In this document: piece after piece, positions 21,851-29,975 of the stretch
How the letters are laid out: the number at the start of each line of letters is the position of its first letter
Position numbering within the stretch: the stretch's first letter is position 1
DNA from: Streptomyces altiplanensis
GTDB lineage: Bacteria > Actinomycetota > Actinomycetes > Streptomycetales > Streptomycetaceae
NCBI GenBank assembly: GCA_003719395.1
Contig: RHMC01000024.1
Span: forward strand, 1 to 61,390
DNA length: 61,390 nt
Reading direction: 5' to 3'
Notes under the pieces: model-generated
Database searches by the model: none
Seen by the model: the letters and a program-made list of their open reading frames with translations, nothing else
Told to the model about the DNA's origin: nothing
Translations under genes and position numbers: made by a program

Positions 21851-22991
21851 CTACGCGGGGAAGGGCCTGCCGGGCCGTACGCCCCCGGCGCCGCGCCCGC
21901 GTCCAGGCGGGTGATGCGGGCGCTGCGCGGCGAACGCGGCGGCCGGGTAGCGGGGGTCGGGCCGCAGGGCGTACTCGCGCAGGCACGTCGGTGAACTTGA
22001 TGACGTGCTCGTCGCCGTGTTCGGCGGCCCGCGCGCCCAGTTCGTCCATCGGCGGCAGGTCCGGGACCTCCGACCGCCAGGCCGCCGTGCCCTCGTCGCG
22101 CCGGTCGGTGGTGAAGGCCAGCAGGAACGCCGCGTGCACCTGCCACAGCCGGGCCAGCGTCGGCTCGTGGAGCTCGTGCGGCAGGTGCGGGAGCAGGATG
22201 CGTACGGCGGCCGGTGCGGTGACGCCGTGGATCAGCGGGACCGGGTAGACCTCGGGGTGGCCGAGGAAGACATCGGCGAACTGGACCGTCATCTCGCTCA
22301 GCAGCCGGGGCGCCTGCTCCGGGGCCAGCCATTCCAGCGACTCGTTGTAGCCGGGCAGTTCGTCGAGGCTGTCCAGCCGCCGGCGGGCGATGCCCGGACC
22401 CATCGGGCCGTCCTGTGCCACGCGGGGCAGCGCGGCGACCGCGGCGGGCAGGTCATAGGGGCCGTGCAGCCGGGGGCGGCCGGGGAGCTCGGTGTGGCGG
22501 GCGGCCCAGTACGCAGGCCGCGGGCCAGCTCTTCGAGGCTGGAGCCGCGTGGGCTTGTCGGCGGCGGCGTACAGGCCGCGTACCGCGTGCGCGGTGCGGA
22601 TGAGGCCGTGGGTCAGACCGGCGAACAGGCCCGGGAGCAGGCGCGGCCACCAGCGGACCAGCACCTCGCGCCAGTGCGCCCCGGCCAGTTCGCGGACGAA
22701 GAGCCGCTCCCAGTCCCCGGCACGGTCGAAGCTCCCGAGCGCGGGGCGCCAGGAGGACTCGTCCGCGGGGTCCAGGGCGAAGCGCGCGGCGGGCGGCTCG
22801 TGGTGCTCCATCGCGGCCCGGTAGCGCCGTACCCACCGGGCGACTTCGTCCTCCTGCCCGAGCAGGGCCAGGGCCTCGGCGCCCATCGGGCCGTGGTTGG
22901 CGAGGTCCACGCCCTGCCCGCGCTCGTACCCGAGGTCGTCCATCTGTTCCAGGGCTTCGTTGACCGCGTCGCTGTAGCTGACCGACGGCAT
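21851..22991 (-). CDS. Questin oxidase family protein (DUF4243; frame errors)
   Basis: Member of the questin-oxidase-like family, named after the fungal enzyme that opens the anthraquinone ring of questin. The start is MPSVSYSDAVNEALEQMDDLGYE, followed by LANHGPMGAEALALLG, then the family signature GLTHGLIRTAHAVRGL and later VIHGVTAP-like and EVYPVPLIHGVTAP segments rich in conserved His. A compensating frame pair lies near 22510-22540, and one shift near 21985 precedes the end RPGRPFPA. Corrected length is about 380 residues. Bacterial homologues are mostly uncharacterised. It is 5 kb from the polyketide cluster, so a link to aromatic polyketide oxidation is only a possibility. Confidence 0.75.
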
Positions 22992-23116
22992 GGGAACTTC
23001 ACCTTCCGGACGTTCGACTGCTGCGGGTACGGGCGCCGGTGCCGCCCCGGCGCCGTGGGAGCCGCGCGGGTCCCACGACGCTGACCGTGCCCGACGGCAC
23101 GGTGGTGCGGGCGGGT

Positions 23117-23701
23117 TCAGAGGGCGTAGGGCTGTTCGGCGCGCGCGGTGCGCAGCGCCTTGCCCCACCAGGCCACCTGGTCCAGCAGCTTCTTCGCTGC
23201 CGCGTCCGCGCCCTGGGGCGCCTCGCCGTCGGCGAACGCGGTCCAGGGGTTGTGCAGGCTGACCATCTCGCGCACCGTCATGGCGTGTACCTCGGCGAAG
23301 ACCTGCCGCAGGTGCTCGGCGGCGCGCAGGCCGCCACCCATGCCGCCGTAGGACACGAGGCCGACCGGCTTGGCGGCCCACTCCTGCAGGTGCCAGTCGA
23401 TGATGTTCTTCAGCGAGGCGGGGTAGGAGTGGTTGTACTCCGGGGTGACCACGACGAACGCGTCGGCCGCCGCCAGCCGCTGGGACAGGGCGTCCTTGAC
23501 CGATCGCACGTGGTCGGCCGGCTCCTCGCCCATCGCCGGCATGGACATCGGCAGCGGGTGCTCCAGGACGTCGATCACATCGACCGTCAGGTCGCCGCGG
23601 GTCTGGGCCTGCTGGGCGAACCAGTGACCGACCTTGTCGCCGAGGCGTCCGCCGCGGGCGCTGCCGATGATGACGGCGAGGGACAGGGGCTGGGTGGTCA
23701 T
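23117..23701 (-). CDS. NADPH-dependent FMN reductase (flavodoxin fold)
   Basis: Flavodoxin-fold quinone/azo/FMN reductase of 194 residues, intact. The FMN phosphate loop IIGSARGGRLGDKV is at the N-terminus, and the signature VVTPEYNHSYPASLKNIIDW and LVSYGGMGGGLRAAEHLRQV follow. It probably reduces FMN, quinones or related electrophiles with NADPH. The start region lies downstream of a partial operator at 23761-23773 matching the palindrome seen upstream of the adjacent TetR gene, so the TetR protein is its likely repressor. Confidence 0.9.
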   Translation of the reverse strand: MTTQPLSLAVIIGSARGGRLGDKVGHWFAQQAQTRGDLTVDVIDVLEHPLPMSMPAMGEEPADHVRSVKDALSQRLAAADAFVVVTPEYNHSYPASLKNIIDWHLQEWAAKPVGLVSYGGMGGGLRAAEHLRQVFAEVHAMTVREMVSLHNPWTAFADGEAPQGADAAAKKLLDQVAWWGKALRTARAEQPYAL

Positions 23702-23760
23702 GGTCTACCTCCGGAAGAGATGGATGGGGCCGGTGGGGCATGGTGCCCCGGCTCAAAAGT

Positions 23761-23779
23761 AAACTACACCGTGCGGAGC
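23761..23779. promoter_or_regulatory. Partial TetR operator before the FMN reductase gene
   Basis: AAACTACACCGTG at 23761-23773 matches the left arm and centre of the perfect palindrome at 24784-24800. It lies 60 nt upstream of the FMN reductase start, at a typical promoter distance on the minus strand. Confidence 0.55.
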
Positions 23780-23888
23780 AAAAAGTCTCCAGGCCCTCCT
23801 CGTCCCGCTTTCGCCGGCTGCGTCGAAGCGGTCGTGAGGGTATGGCGCGACTGAACGCGCGGCCTCGCCGTCAACCACGGAAGTGACG

Positions 23889-23935
23889 GACGGGGCGCGG
23901 CAGTCGGTGAAATCCGCCGACTGCCGCGCCCCGTC
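23889..23935 (-). terminator. Strong hairpin after the TetR gene
   Basis: Perfect 19-bp inverted repeat with left arm GACGGGGCGCGGCAGTCGG at 23889-23907 and right arm at 23917-23935, loop of 9 nt. It lies just beyond the TetR stop and upstream of the FMN reductase promoter, so it should end the TetR transcript. Confidence 0.8.
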
Positions 23936-23980
23936 GCAGGGGCATGCTGGAGTGTCGGTCGGCCCCGCGGGGGAGGAGGG

Positions 23981-24626
23981 TCAGATCCCGCTTCCGTACA
24001 ACCGCAGGAAGGCGGCCACCCCCGAGGCGACCAGCGCGTCCAGCTCGCCCTGCGGCAGCGGGAGGGCGCCGTGGAAGGACCGCTCGTAGGCCTCGGACAT
24101 GACCAGCTGGGTGAAGTGGGCGGCGGCGTCCTGGGGGTCGTCCGTGTGCAGCCGGCCGGCCGCCGTCAGGGTGGTGGAAGTGCTCGGCGAGCCGCGCCTG
24201 GGTGCGTCGCGGCCCCTCGGTGCGCCAGCTTTCGATGACCTCGGAGGGCAGTCGTGGCGCTTCCGCGAAGATGACCCGCACCAGGGCGAAGTGCCCCTCG
24301 AACCCGCTCTGCGGAGCGGCCAGGGCGCGGCCGAGCACCATCAGCTCGGTTCTCAGGTCGGCCGGGCCGGTCAGGTGCTGGTCGATCAGCTCCTCCTGAT
24401 GGGCCGCCACCGCGTGCGTGCTCTCCTGGAGCACGCTCAGCAGGAGCTGCTCCTTGTCCTGGTAGTGGTTGTAGATGGTGCGCTTGGAGACCCCGGCCTC
24501 GGCCGCGATGGTGTCCACGCTGGCGCGGGTGTAGCCCTCGCGGCCGAAGACGCGCGGGCGGCGCAGTCGATCGCGGTGCGGCTTCGCGGGGCGCCCTGTT
24601 CGGGCGGCGGTGGCGGTGGACGTCAT
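23981..24626 (-). CDS. TetR family repressor (frame errors)
   Basis: TetR-type dimeric repressor with an N-terminal helix-turn-helix (REGYTRASVDTIAAEAGVSKRTIYNHYQDKEQLL). A compensating indel pair near 24545-24570 garbles helix 1, and one shift near 24170 precedes the C-terminal ligand domain, which then reads AAHFTQLVMSEAYERSFHGALPLP and ends FLRLYGSGI. Corrected length is about 215 residues. Palindromic sites containing ACTACAC lie upstream of it, of the divergent VOC gene and of the FMN reductase gene, so it likely represses all three and itself. The inducer is probably an electrophile or quinone-like compound, judged only from the regulated genes. Confidence 0.85.
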
Positions 24627-24670
24627 GACGGCTCACTCCTCGGATCGCGCCGGCCGGCGTGGATCGAACA

Positions 24671-24689
24671 AAACTACACTGGCTAGTTT
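24671..24689. promoter_or_regulatory. Imperfect TetR operator (autoregulation)
   Basis: AAACTACACTGGCTAGTTT, an inverted repeat with outer arms AAACTA/TAGTTT, lies 45 nt upstream of the TetR start. Its left half is identical to the other ACTACAC sites in this unit. Confidence 0.65.
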
Positions 24690-24783
24690 ACGTGACACGC
24701 CTTCCGGCGCCCCGTCCCCGCCGCGCCCCGACGGGCGCTCGTTCGCGACAGGCCGCTTTTTGCCCTACCCGGTTTACTTACAG

Positions 24784-24800
24784 AACTACACCGTGTAGTT
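24784..24800. promoter_or_regulatory. Perfect palindromic TetR operator before the VOC gene
   Basis: AACTACACCGTGTAGTT is a perfect 17-bp palindrome with 8-bp arms around a central C. It is 122 nt upstream of the VOC start and divergent from the TetR gene, as expected for the operator of that repressor. Confidence 0.75.
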
Positions 24801-24921
24801 TCCTTCTTGTCGGGAGATCCGGCGAGGCCCCGCGCCTCCCGTCTCCGCTCCGGGCCTGCCCGGTCCCGTCGACACATCAACAGCCCCCTGAAGAAGGGGT
24901 GTTCACGAGAGGTAGGACGTC

Positions 24922-25242
24922 ATGTTCGGCAAGCTGACGGTTATCAAGATCTTCTGCACGGACCTGGACACCATGGTCGCCTTCTACCGCGACCGGCTCG
25001 GTCTGAAGATCCGCGAGGAGTACCCCGGTATTTCCGTGGTCTTCGACACCGGCCACGACGGCGAGCTGATCATCCAGAAGGGCGACCAGCCCATCAGCCT
25101 CGCCTTCACGCAGGTGGACATCCCCGCCGCCCACTCGGCCGTGGAAGACCTCCGCCCCACCGGCGTCGTCCCGCACAAGACGGGTGAGCGTTTCGAGATC
25201 AGCGACCCCGCGGGCAACAACCTGATCTTCGTCAACGCCTGA
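24922..25242 (+). CDS. VOC family (glyoxalase-like) protein under TetR control
   Basis: Single-domain vicinal-oxygen-chelate protein of 106 residues, intact. It begins MFGKLTVIKIFCTDLDTMVAFYRDRLGL and ends ERFEISDPAGNNLIFVNA, giving the paired beta-alpha-beta-beta-beta units. Such small proteins often bind or degrade electrophilic or drug-like compounds. Its operator and its divergent TetR neighbour suggest an inducible detoxification role with the FMN reductase. The substrate is unknown. Confidence 0.88.
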   Translation: MFGKLTVIKIFCTDLDTMVAFYRDRLGLKIREEYPGISVVFDTGHDGELIIQKGDQPISLAFTQVDIPAAHSAVEDLRPTGVVPHKTGERFEISDPAGNNLIFVNA

Positions 25243-25256
25243 TCACCCCCTCCACT

Positions 25257-25300
25257 CGCGGGCCGTCCGACCCTTCCTCCGCTCCCCAGGGCGGCCCGCG
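25257..25300 (+). terminator. Hairpin after VOC gene
   Basis: Inverted repeat CGCGGGCCG / CGGCCCGCG with a 26-nt loop, directly after the VOC stop and ahead of the YczE-like gene. Confidence 0.55.
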
Positions 25301-25327
25301 TCCGTCTGTCCCGATGAGGAACCCGTC

Positions 25328-26026
25328 ATGTCGAAGTTACTCAGCACCCCCGCCCACGTCCGGCCCCGTCACAGCATCGACCTGCGCGATCGTCTCCAGG
25401 GCTACGCGCTCTATCTCGCGGGGTGTCTGGTCTTCGCCTCCGGTGCCACCCTGTTCATCCACTCCGGTCTCGGCGTGGACCCCCTGGACGTCCTCTCCCT
25501 CGGCCTCCTGGAGCACTTCCCGCTGACCATCGGCCTGGCCCAGGCGCTCATCGCGGCCGTGTGCATCGTCATCTGGTCCGTGTGGAACCGCCGCCGCCCG
25601 GTCGTGATGCCGTTCGTCACCTTTCTCCTGTGCGGCAGCCTCATCGACCTGATGCTCCTGGCCGACCTGGGCTGGTTCGCCTCCGTACCGTCCCTGGTCG
25701 TCGCGGTCCTGCTGTGCTCCTACGGCTCCGCCCTGATCATCATGAGCGGTACCGGCATCCGTGCCATGGACCTGATCGTCATCTCGCTCAACCAGCGCCT
25801 GAAGGTGCCCTTCTGGGCCGCCAAGGTCGGCGTCGAAACCGTCCTGCTCGCCCTCGGCTGGCTGCTGGGCGGACCCGTCGGCATCGGGACCCTCGCCTTC
25901 CTGATCTTCGTCGACGGTCTCATCCAGCCCTTCATGACCTTCAACACCCGCACTCTGCACCTGACCAACCACGGTCTGGCCAGCCCCGGCGGAGTCGGAG
26001 CCCCCGTACTGGAAGGAGTCCGGTGA
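25328..26026 (+). CDS. YczE/YitT-like integral membrane protein
   Basis: Integral membrane protein of 232 residues with about five hydrophobic helices and the family pattern ASGATLFIHSGLGVDPLDVLSLGL near the N-terminus and GTGIRAMDLIVISL in the middle. YczE-like proteins have no settled biochemical function; in Bacillus yczE is next to and needed for surfactin and antibiotic synthesis. Its stop overlaps the GTG of the MFS gene (GTGA at 26023-26026), so the two proteins are co-produced. Confidence 0.8.
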   Translation: MSKLLSTPAHVRPRHSIDLRDRLQGYALYLAGCLVFASGATLFIHSGLGVDPLDVLSLGLLEHFPLTIGLAQALIAAVCIVIWSVWNRRRPVVMPFVTFLLCGSLIDLMLLADLGWFASVPSLVVAVLLCSYGSALIIMSGTGIRAMDLIVISLNQRLKVPFWAAKVGVETVLLALGWLLGGPVGIGTLAFLIFVDGLIQPFMTFNTRTLHLTNHGLASPGGVGAPVLEGVR

Positions 26027-27282
26027 GCACTCCCGCACCCGCACCCGAATCCGAACCCGCACCGCCCCCGGTCCGGCCCGGCACGCTGCCGCTCCTGCTG
26101 TTCGCCTCGACCCTGACCGTGATGGCGGGATCCATCCTCGCGCCGGTCATCCAGGTCATCCGCGGCGACCTCCAGCTCAGCGGCACCGAGGCCGGCCTCA
26201 TCATCACCACCCACAGCCTCTCCATCGCCGTGACCAGTCCGCTGGCCGGATGGATGCTCGACCGCTGGGGCGTACGGCTGCCGCTGGCGGGCGGACTCGT
26301 CCTGTACGGGCTGGCAGGCGGCACCGGCCTGGTCGCCGACACCTACCCGGCGCTCATCGCCAGTCGTGTCGCGTTCGGTGCCGGAGCCGCCCTGGTGTTC
26401 TCGGGCACCACCCTGGCCCTGCTCAACCTCTACAAGGGGCCCGCGCAGGACCGTGCGATGGGCTGGCGCGGGACGGCCACCAGCATGGGCGGGGTGCTGT
26501 GGCCCCTGCTGGCCGGAGGCGTCGGGGGAATCTCCTGGCACCTTCCCTTCGGGGTCTATCTGATCGGCGTGCCACTCGGGATCGCCACCGCTCTGCTCCT
26601 GCCCCGCGAGCGGCCGAAGGGGGCCGCCCGCCCAGCCGGGGAAAGGCTCGGAGCGTGGCAGATGCTGCGCCGGCACCGCATCCTGCTCGTCTGGTACGGG
26701 CTGCAGTTCTGCGGCTCGCTGCTGCTGTACGCGCTGGTGGTCTTCCTCCCGCAGCGCCTGGCGGAGTCCGGTGTCGAGGATCCGCTGCTGGTCTCCCTGT
26801 ACACCGTGGGCATGTCCGGCGCGATGAGCCTCATCGGCCTCGCGTACGCCTCGCTCCGTACCCGCCTGGCCTACAGCGTGCTGCTGCGGGGGTCACTGGC
26901 GCTGTGGACGGCGGCCTTCCTGCTGCTCGCCGTCGCACCCAACGCCCCCCTGCTGTTCCTGGCGCCGTTGCTGTTCGGCCTCGGCCAGGGGGTGTTCTTC
27001 CCGGTGACCACCGTGCTGATCGGCGAGGGCGTGCCCGCGGCCGTACGCGGCCAGGCCACCTCGCTGTCGGGAACAGCCACCTTCGCCGGGCAGTTCGCCT
27101 CCCCGCTGCTGATCGGGCCGCTGATCCAGGCCACCTCGCCCACCACCGGGTTCTTCCTCGCGGCAATCGTGCCCGCACTGGCCCTGATCGCCCTGTGGGT
27201 CAGCCGGGCGGGCGTGACCGGTCCCCAGCCCGGCAGTCCGGCCCCGGCTCCTTCCACCGCCCCCGCCACCCGGACCAAATGA
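26023..27282 (+). CDS. MFS transporter
   Basis: Major facilitator superfamily transporter of 419 residues, intact, with about 12 hydrophobic segments. The motif-A-like GWMLDRWGVRLPLAGGL follows helix 2, and FGAGAALVFSGTTLALLNLY covers helices 4-5. N- and C-terminal tails are rich in Pro and Ala. It is translated from GTG 26023 coupled to the YczE-like gene. It may export a drug or metabolite; the GBL-receptor gene converges with it, so it could be at the edge of the antibiotic cluster. Confidence 0.85.
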   Translation: MSTPAPAPESEPAPPPVRPGTLPLLLFASTLTVMAGSILAPVIQVIRGDLQLSGTEAGLIITTHSLSIAVTSPLAGWMLDRWGVRLPLAGGLVLYGLAGGTGLVADTYPALIASRVAFGAGAALVFSGTTLALLNLYKGPAQDRAMGWRGTATSMGGVLWPLLAGGVGGISWHLPFGVYLIGVPLGIATALLLPRERPKGAARPAGERLGAWQMLRRHRILLVWYGLQFCGSLLLYALVVFLPQRLAESGVEDPLLVSLYTVGMSGAMSLIGLAYASLRTRLAYSVLLRGSLALWTAAFLLLAVAPNAPLLFLAPLLFGLGQGVFFPVTTVLIGEGVPAAVRGQATSLSGTATFAGQFASPLLIGPLIQATSPTTGFFLAAIVPALALIALWVSRAGVTGPQPGSPAPAPSTAPATRTK

Positions 27283-27354
27283 GGGGCCGCCCGCGCGGTG
27301 GCGAGCGTCGTGCCGCCGGGCCCTGCCGCCGTGGCGGATCGCCGCCACCGGCGC

Positions 27355-28041
27355 CTACGGGCACCGGCCCGCCGCATTCCCGCAGGTGTCGCCGGTGCCT
27401 TCCGGATCGCCCCTGTCCGTCAGGGCGAAGAGCCGGGCGGTACGGTCCGTGGAGATCTCCAGCCGGAGGAGGACCGTGGGCACGGCGATGCTGGGCAGCA
27501 TCAGCTGGAGCAGCGCGGCCACCTCGGTGGGCAGGTCGTACTCGCCCGGCATCCCCTCGGACACGATGCGGACGCCGGTCCAGGCGGACAGCAGCAGGCG
27601 GGCGGTCTCCGTCTCCTCGATGTACGCGTGCACCTCGCCCCGCGCCTTGGCCTCACCCAGCAACGACGCCAGGAGATCGGTCCAGTCGGGCCAGCGCGTT
27701 CCGAACATGCTCCGTGAGTTGCGGTCCACCGCCAGACGCAGCGCGGCGCTGAACATGGGCTCCCGAGGCAGCCGGTAGGCCATCAGCATCATCATGTCCA
27801 GGACTTCCTGGAGCTTGAGCCCCTGGGGCAGGACGCCTTCGGTCGTCACCGCCTCGCTGAGCACCCCCCGGGCCATGTCCTCCTTGGAGCGGAAGTGGAA
27901 ATAGAAGGCGCCCTTGGTCACGCAGGCCCGCTCCAGGATCTCCGAGATGGTCGCGGCCTCGTAGCCCAGCTCGTCAAAAACGGCAGCAGCGGCCTCCAAG
28001 ATGACCCTGCGGGTTCGGATCGCCCGCTCCTGTCGTGCCAC
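27355..28041 (-). CDS. Gamma-butyrolactone receptor, TetR family (ScbR/ArpA type)
   Basis: Repressor of the GBL-receptor group. The N-terminal region VARQERAIRTRRVILEAAAAVFDELGYEAATISEILERACVTKGAFYFHFRSKEDMARGVL is diagnostic of ScbR/ArpA-like proteins (quoted in pieces: VARQERAIRTRR, FDELGYEAATISEIL, VTKGAFYFHFRSKEDMA). The conserved ligand-pocket Trp is in LLSAWTGVRIVSEGM. The start is taken as GTG 28041 behind AGGGAG; TTG 28068 would add nine residues. Length is 228, normal for the family, and the gene is intact. It is divergent from the AfsA-type synthase gene with an operator between them, the classic receptor/synthase layout, and should control the cluster in response to a butanolide or butenolide signal. 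Confidence 0.9.
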   Translation of the reverse strand: MARQERAIRTRRVILEAAAAVFDELGYEAATISEILERACVTKGAFYFHFRSKEDMARGVLSEAVTTEGVLPQGLKLQEVLDMMMLMAYRLPREPMFSAALRLAVDRNSRSMFGTRWPDWTDLLASLLGEAKARGEVHAYIEETETARLLLSAWTGVRIVSEGMPGEYDLPTEVAALLQLMLPSIAVPTVLLRLEISTDRTARLFALTDRGDPEGTGDTCGNAAGRCP

Positions 28042-28082
28042 GCATGGGCTCCCTACGGAAATAGTCAATCTCTTAAAAAAGA

Positions 28083-28096
28083 ACCGATGAGTCGGT
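28083..28096. promoter_or_regulatory. GBL-receptor operator (ARE-like) between receptor and synthase genes
   Basis: ACCGATGAGTCGGT has 5-bp arms ACCGA/TCGGT around TGAG, the ACC-N8-GGT core also present at 31660 and 31868. A TATCTT at 28096-28101 could be the -10 of the synthase gene, with TTAAAA 17 nt upstream, so a bound receptor would cover the promoter spacer. Confidence 0.75.
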
Positions 28097-28142
28097 ATCT
28101 TAACTCGGGCAGGGGACTTCAGCGGCCTTTCGAGGGGGAAAC

Positions 28143-29030
28143 GTGTCCAACAGTTTGCTTGCGGATTACGGTCAGGTGGACCGGCGCGACGGGATCGACG
28201 CTCTCAAGAAGTACGTGCATCTGCACCGGGAGGAAGCTGTCCTGCTCACCGGCTGGTCCGTGCGCGGTTCCGACCGGTACACCGTCACCGCGCGGTGGCC
28301 CGCGGCGGCGGGCGGGCCCTGTGAACCCTCCTTAGTCACGCAGACGATCCGGCAGAGCTGCCTGGTCGTCGCCCATGCGGAGAGGTCGGTCCCGCTGGCG
28401 CACCAGACGCTGATGGAGCGCCTGGACTTCTCCCTCGACCGGGACTACCGGGTTCCCCGGGACGAACCGGTGACTTGACCGTCGAGGTGTCCTGCCGGAG
28501 CACGGGCCACCGCTCGATGCGGGTCGAGCTGGCCCTGCTGCACGCGGGCGCCCGGTCGGGGAGTCGGTGGTCGACTTCAGCTGGATAGCTCCCGCGGTCT
28601 ACCGCCGGCTGCGCGGCGAGCACCTGCACGTCGCCTGGGGCGAGGGCCCCGTGCCCGCACCCGTTCCCGCGCCCGCCGTCGGACGCACCCACGCGTCGAC
28701 GTGGTCCTCGCGCCCACCGGCTGGCCCGGACGGTGGCAACTGCGTACGGACGTCGGCAACACGGCCCTGTACGACCACCCCGTGGACCATGTTCCCGGGC
28801 TGGTCCTGATAGAGGCGGCGTGCCAGGCCGCACAGGCCGTCACCGGTCGGGCGGTGTTCTCTCCGGTCGAGGTGGCCAGTGCGTACGCTCACTACATCGA
28901 GTTCGACGCCCCTTGCTGGATCGATGCGGCCCTCGTCCCTCCGGCGGGCGACGGTCTCACGCGGGTCGAGGTCACCGGTGTGCAGGACGGCAGGGCGGCG
29001 TTCAGCGTCGTCCTTGCCTCCGCGGCCTAG
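28143..29030 (+). CDS. AfsA-type gamma-butyrolactone synthase (frame errors)
   Basis: A-factor synthase homologue, which condenses a beta-ketoacyl-ACP with dihydroxyacetone phosphate in the first step of GBL or butenolide signal formation. It has two hotdog-fold halves: VLLTGWSVRGSDRYTVTARWP with PSLVTQTIRQSCLVVAHA and VPLAHQTLMERLDFSLD, then a second copy with DHVPGLVLIEAACQAAQAV and YIEFDAPCWIDA. Total corrected length is about 295 residues, close to AfsA (about 301), so it is full length. Frame changes lie near 28473, 28548 and 28690. It starts at GTG 28143 after GAGGGGG, divergent from the receptor gene. It resembles jadW1 in the jadomycin cluster. Confidence 0.88.
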
Positions 29031-29039
29031 ACCGGCCCG

Positions 29040-29072
29040 GTGAGGACGCCCGTTCTGCCGGGGCGTCCTCAC
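29040..29072. terminator. Bidirectional hairpin between AfsA-type and SDR genes
   Basis: Perfect 12-bp inverted repeat GTGAGGACGCCC / GGGCGTCCTCAC with a 9-nt loop, located between two converging genes and so able to end both transcripts. Confidence 0.75.
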
Positions 29073-29096
29073 CCTCGCTGGGGCCGGCCGCAGGGG

Positions 29097-29867
29097 TCAG
29101 CGGTTGACGAAGCCGCCGTCCACCGGCATCACGACGCCGGTCACGTACGACGCCCGGTCACTGAGCAGCCAGGCCGCCGCCTCGGCGATCTCTTCCGGGG
29201 CCGCGGTGCGCCCCTGGGGAGTGATCGCGTGGATCGATTCCTCCAGGCCGGGGTTGCGGTCGTACCAGTCGGCCGTGATCTCGCTGCGGGTCGACCCCGG
29301 CGCCACGGCGTTGACCCTGATCCCCTGGCGCGCGTACTCGTCGGCCGCGGCCCGGGTGAAACCGACGACCGCGTGCTTGGAGGCCACATAAGGGGCGGCC
29401 GCGGGTATGGCCACCAGACCTCCGACGCTGCTGTTGTTCACGATCGAGCCGCCGCCGTTGTCCAGCATGGCGTTGATCTCGGCACGCAGGCAGTTCCACA
29501 CCCCGCGGACGTTGGTGTCGATGATGGAGTCGTAGACGTCGTCCTTCATCCGGTGCAGTGGTGCCTGGTCGCCGCCGATGCCGGCGTTGTTGAAGGCCCC
29601 GTCGAGCCGGCCGTGGCGTTCCACCACGAAATCGACCGCCTCCCGTACGTCCTGGGCGCGGGTCAGGTCGGTCACCACGTAAGAGGCGTCGAATCCCTTG
29701 TCGTTCAGTTCGGCCGCGATGGCTGAGAGTCTCTCCTTCCGGCGTGCCGCGAGTACGACCGCCGCTCCCTCCCGGGCGAAGACGGAGGCGGCTGCGGCAC
29801 CGATGCCGCTGCTCGCTCCCGTAATGAATATGACTTTGTCTTGCAGGAGTTGGCCTTTTCCGATCAT
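29097..29867 (-). CDS. Short-chain dehydrogenase/reductase next to the signal synthase
   Basis: Classical SDR of 256 residues, intact. Cofactor motif ITGASSGIGAAAASVFAREG, the NNAG segment FNNAGIGGDQAP, catalytic Ser in VNNSSVGGLVAIPAA and the YVASKHAV active site are all present. It probably reduces a ketone, with NADPH or NADH. Its position beside the AfsA-type gene parallels SDR genes of jadomycin-type signalling loci (for example jadW2), where it would act on the butanolide/butenolide precursor; a polyketide role is also possible. Confidence 0.88.
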   Translation of the reverse strand: MIGKGQLLQDKVIFITGASSGIGAAAASVFAREGAAVVLAARRKERLSAIAAELNDKGFDASYVVTDLTRAQDVREAVDFVVERHGRLDGAFNNAGIGGDQAPLHRMKDDVYDSIIDTNVRGVWNCLRAEINAMLDNGGGSIVNNSSVGGLVAIPAAAPYVASKHAVVGFTRAAADEYARQGIRVNAVAPGSTRSEITADWYDRNPGLEESIHAITPQGRTAAPEEIAEAAAWLLSDRASYVTGVVMPVDGGFVNR

Positions 29868-29898
29868 GCTCAGCAGTCTTCCAGCCCGATGTTGACGA

Positions 29899-29919
29899 GT
29901 TCACACCAGGCGGGTGAAC
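29899..29919. promoter_or_regulatory. Inverted repeat in the SDR/oxidoreductase divergent promoter
   Basis: GTTCAC at 29899-29904 and GTGAAC at 29914-29919 form a 6-bp inverted repeat with a 9-nt spacer; a further GTTCACC lies just upstream of the plus-strand oxidoreductase start. This could be an operator for both divergent genes, but the regulator is unknown. Confidence 0.35.
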
Positions 29920-29975
29920 GGTCTGCGGCGTCGCACGGTGGAATACCGGCCCGGGCGGGCGGCGTTCACCCCACC

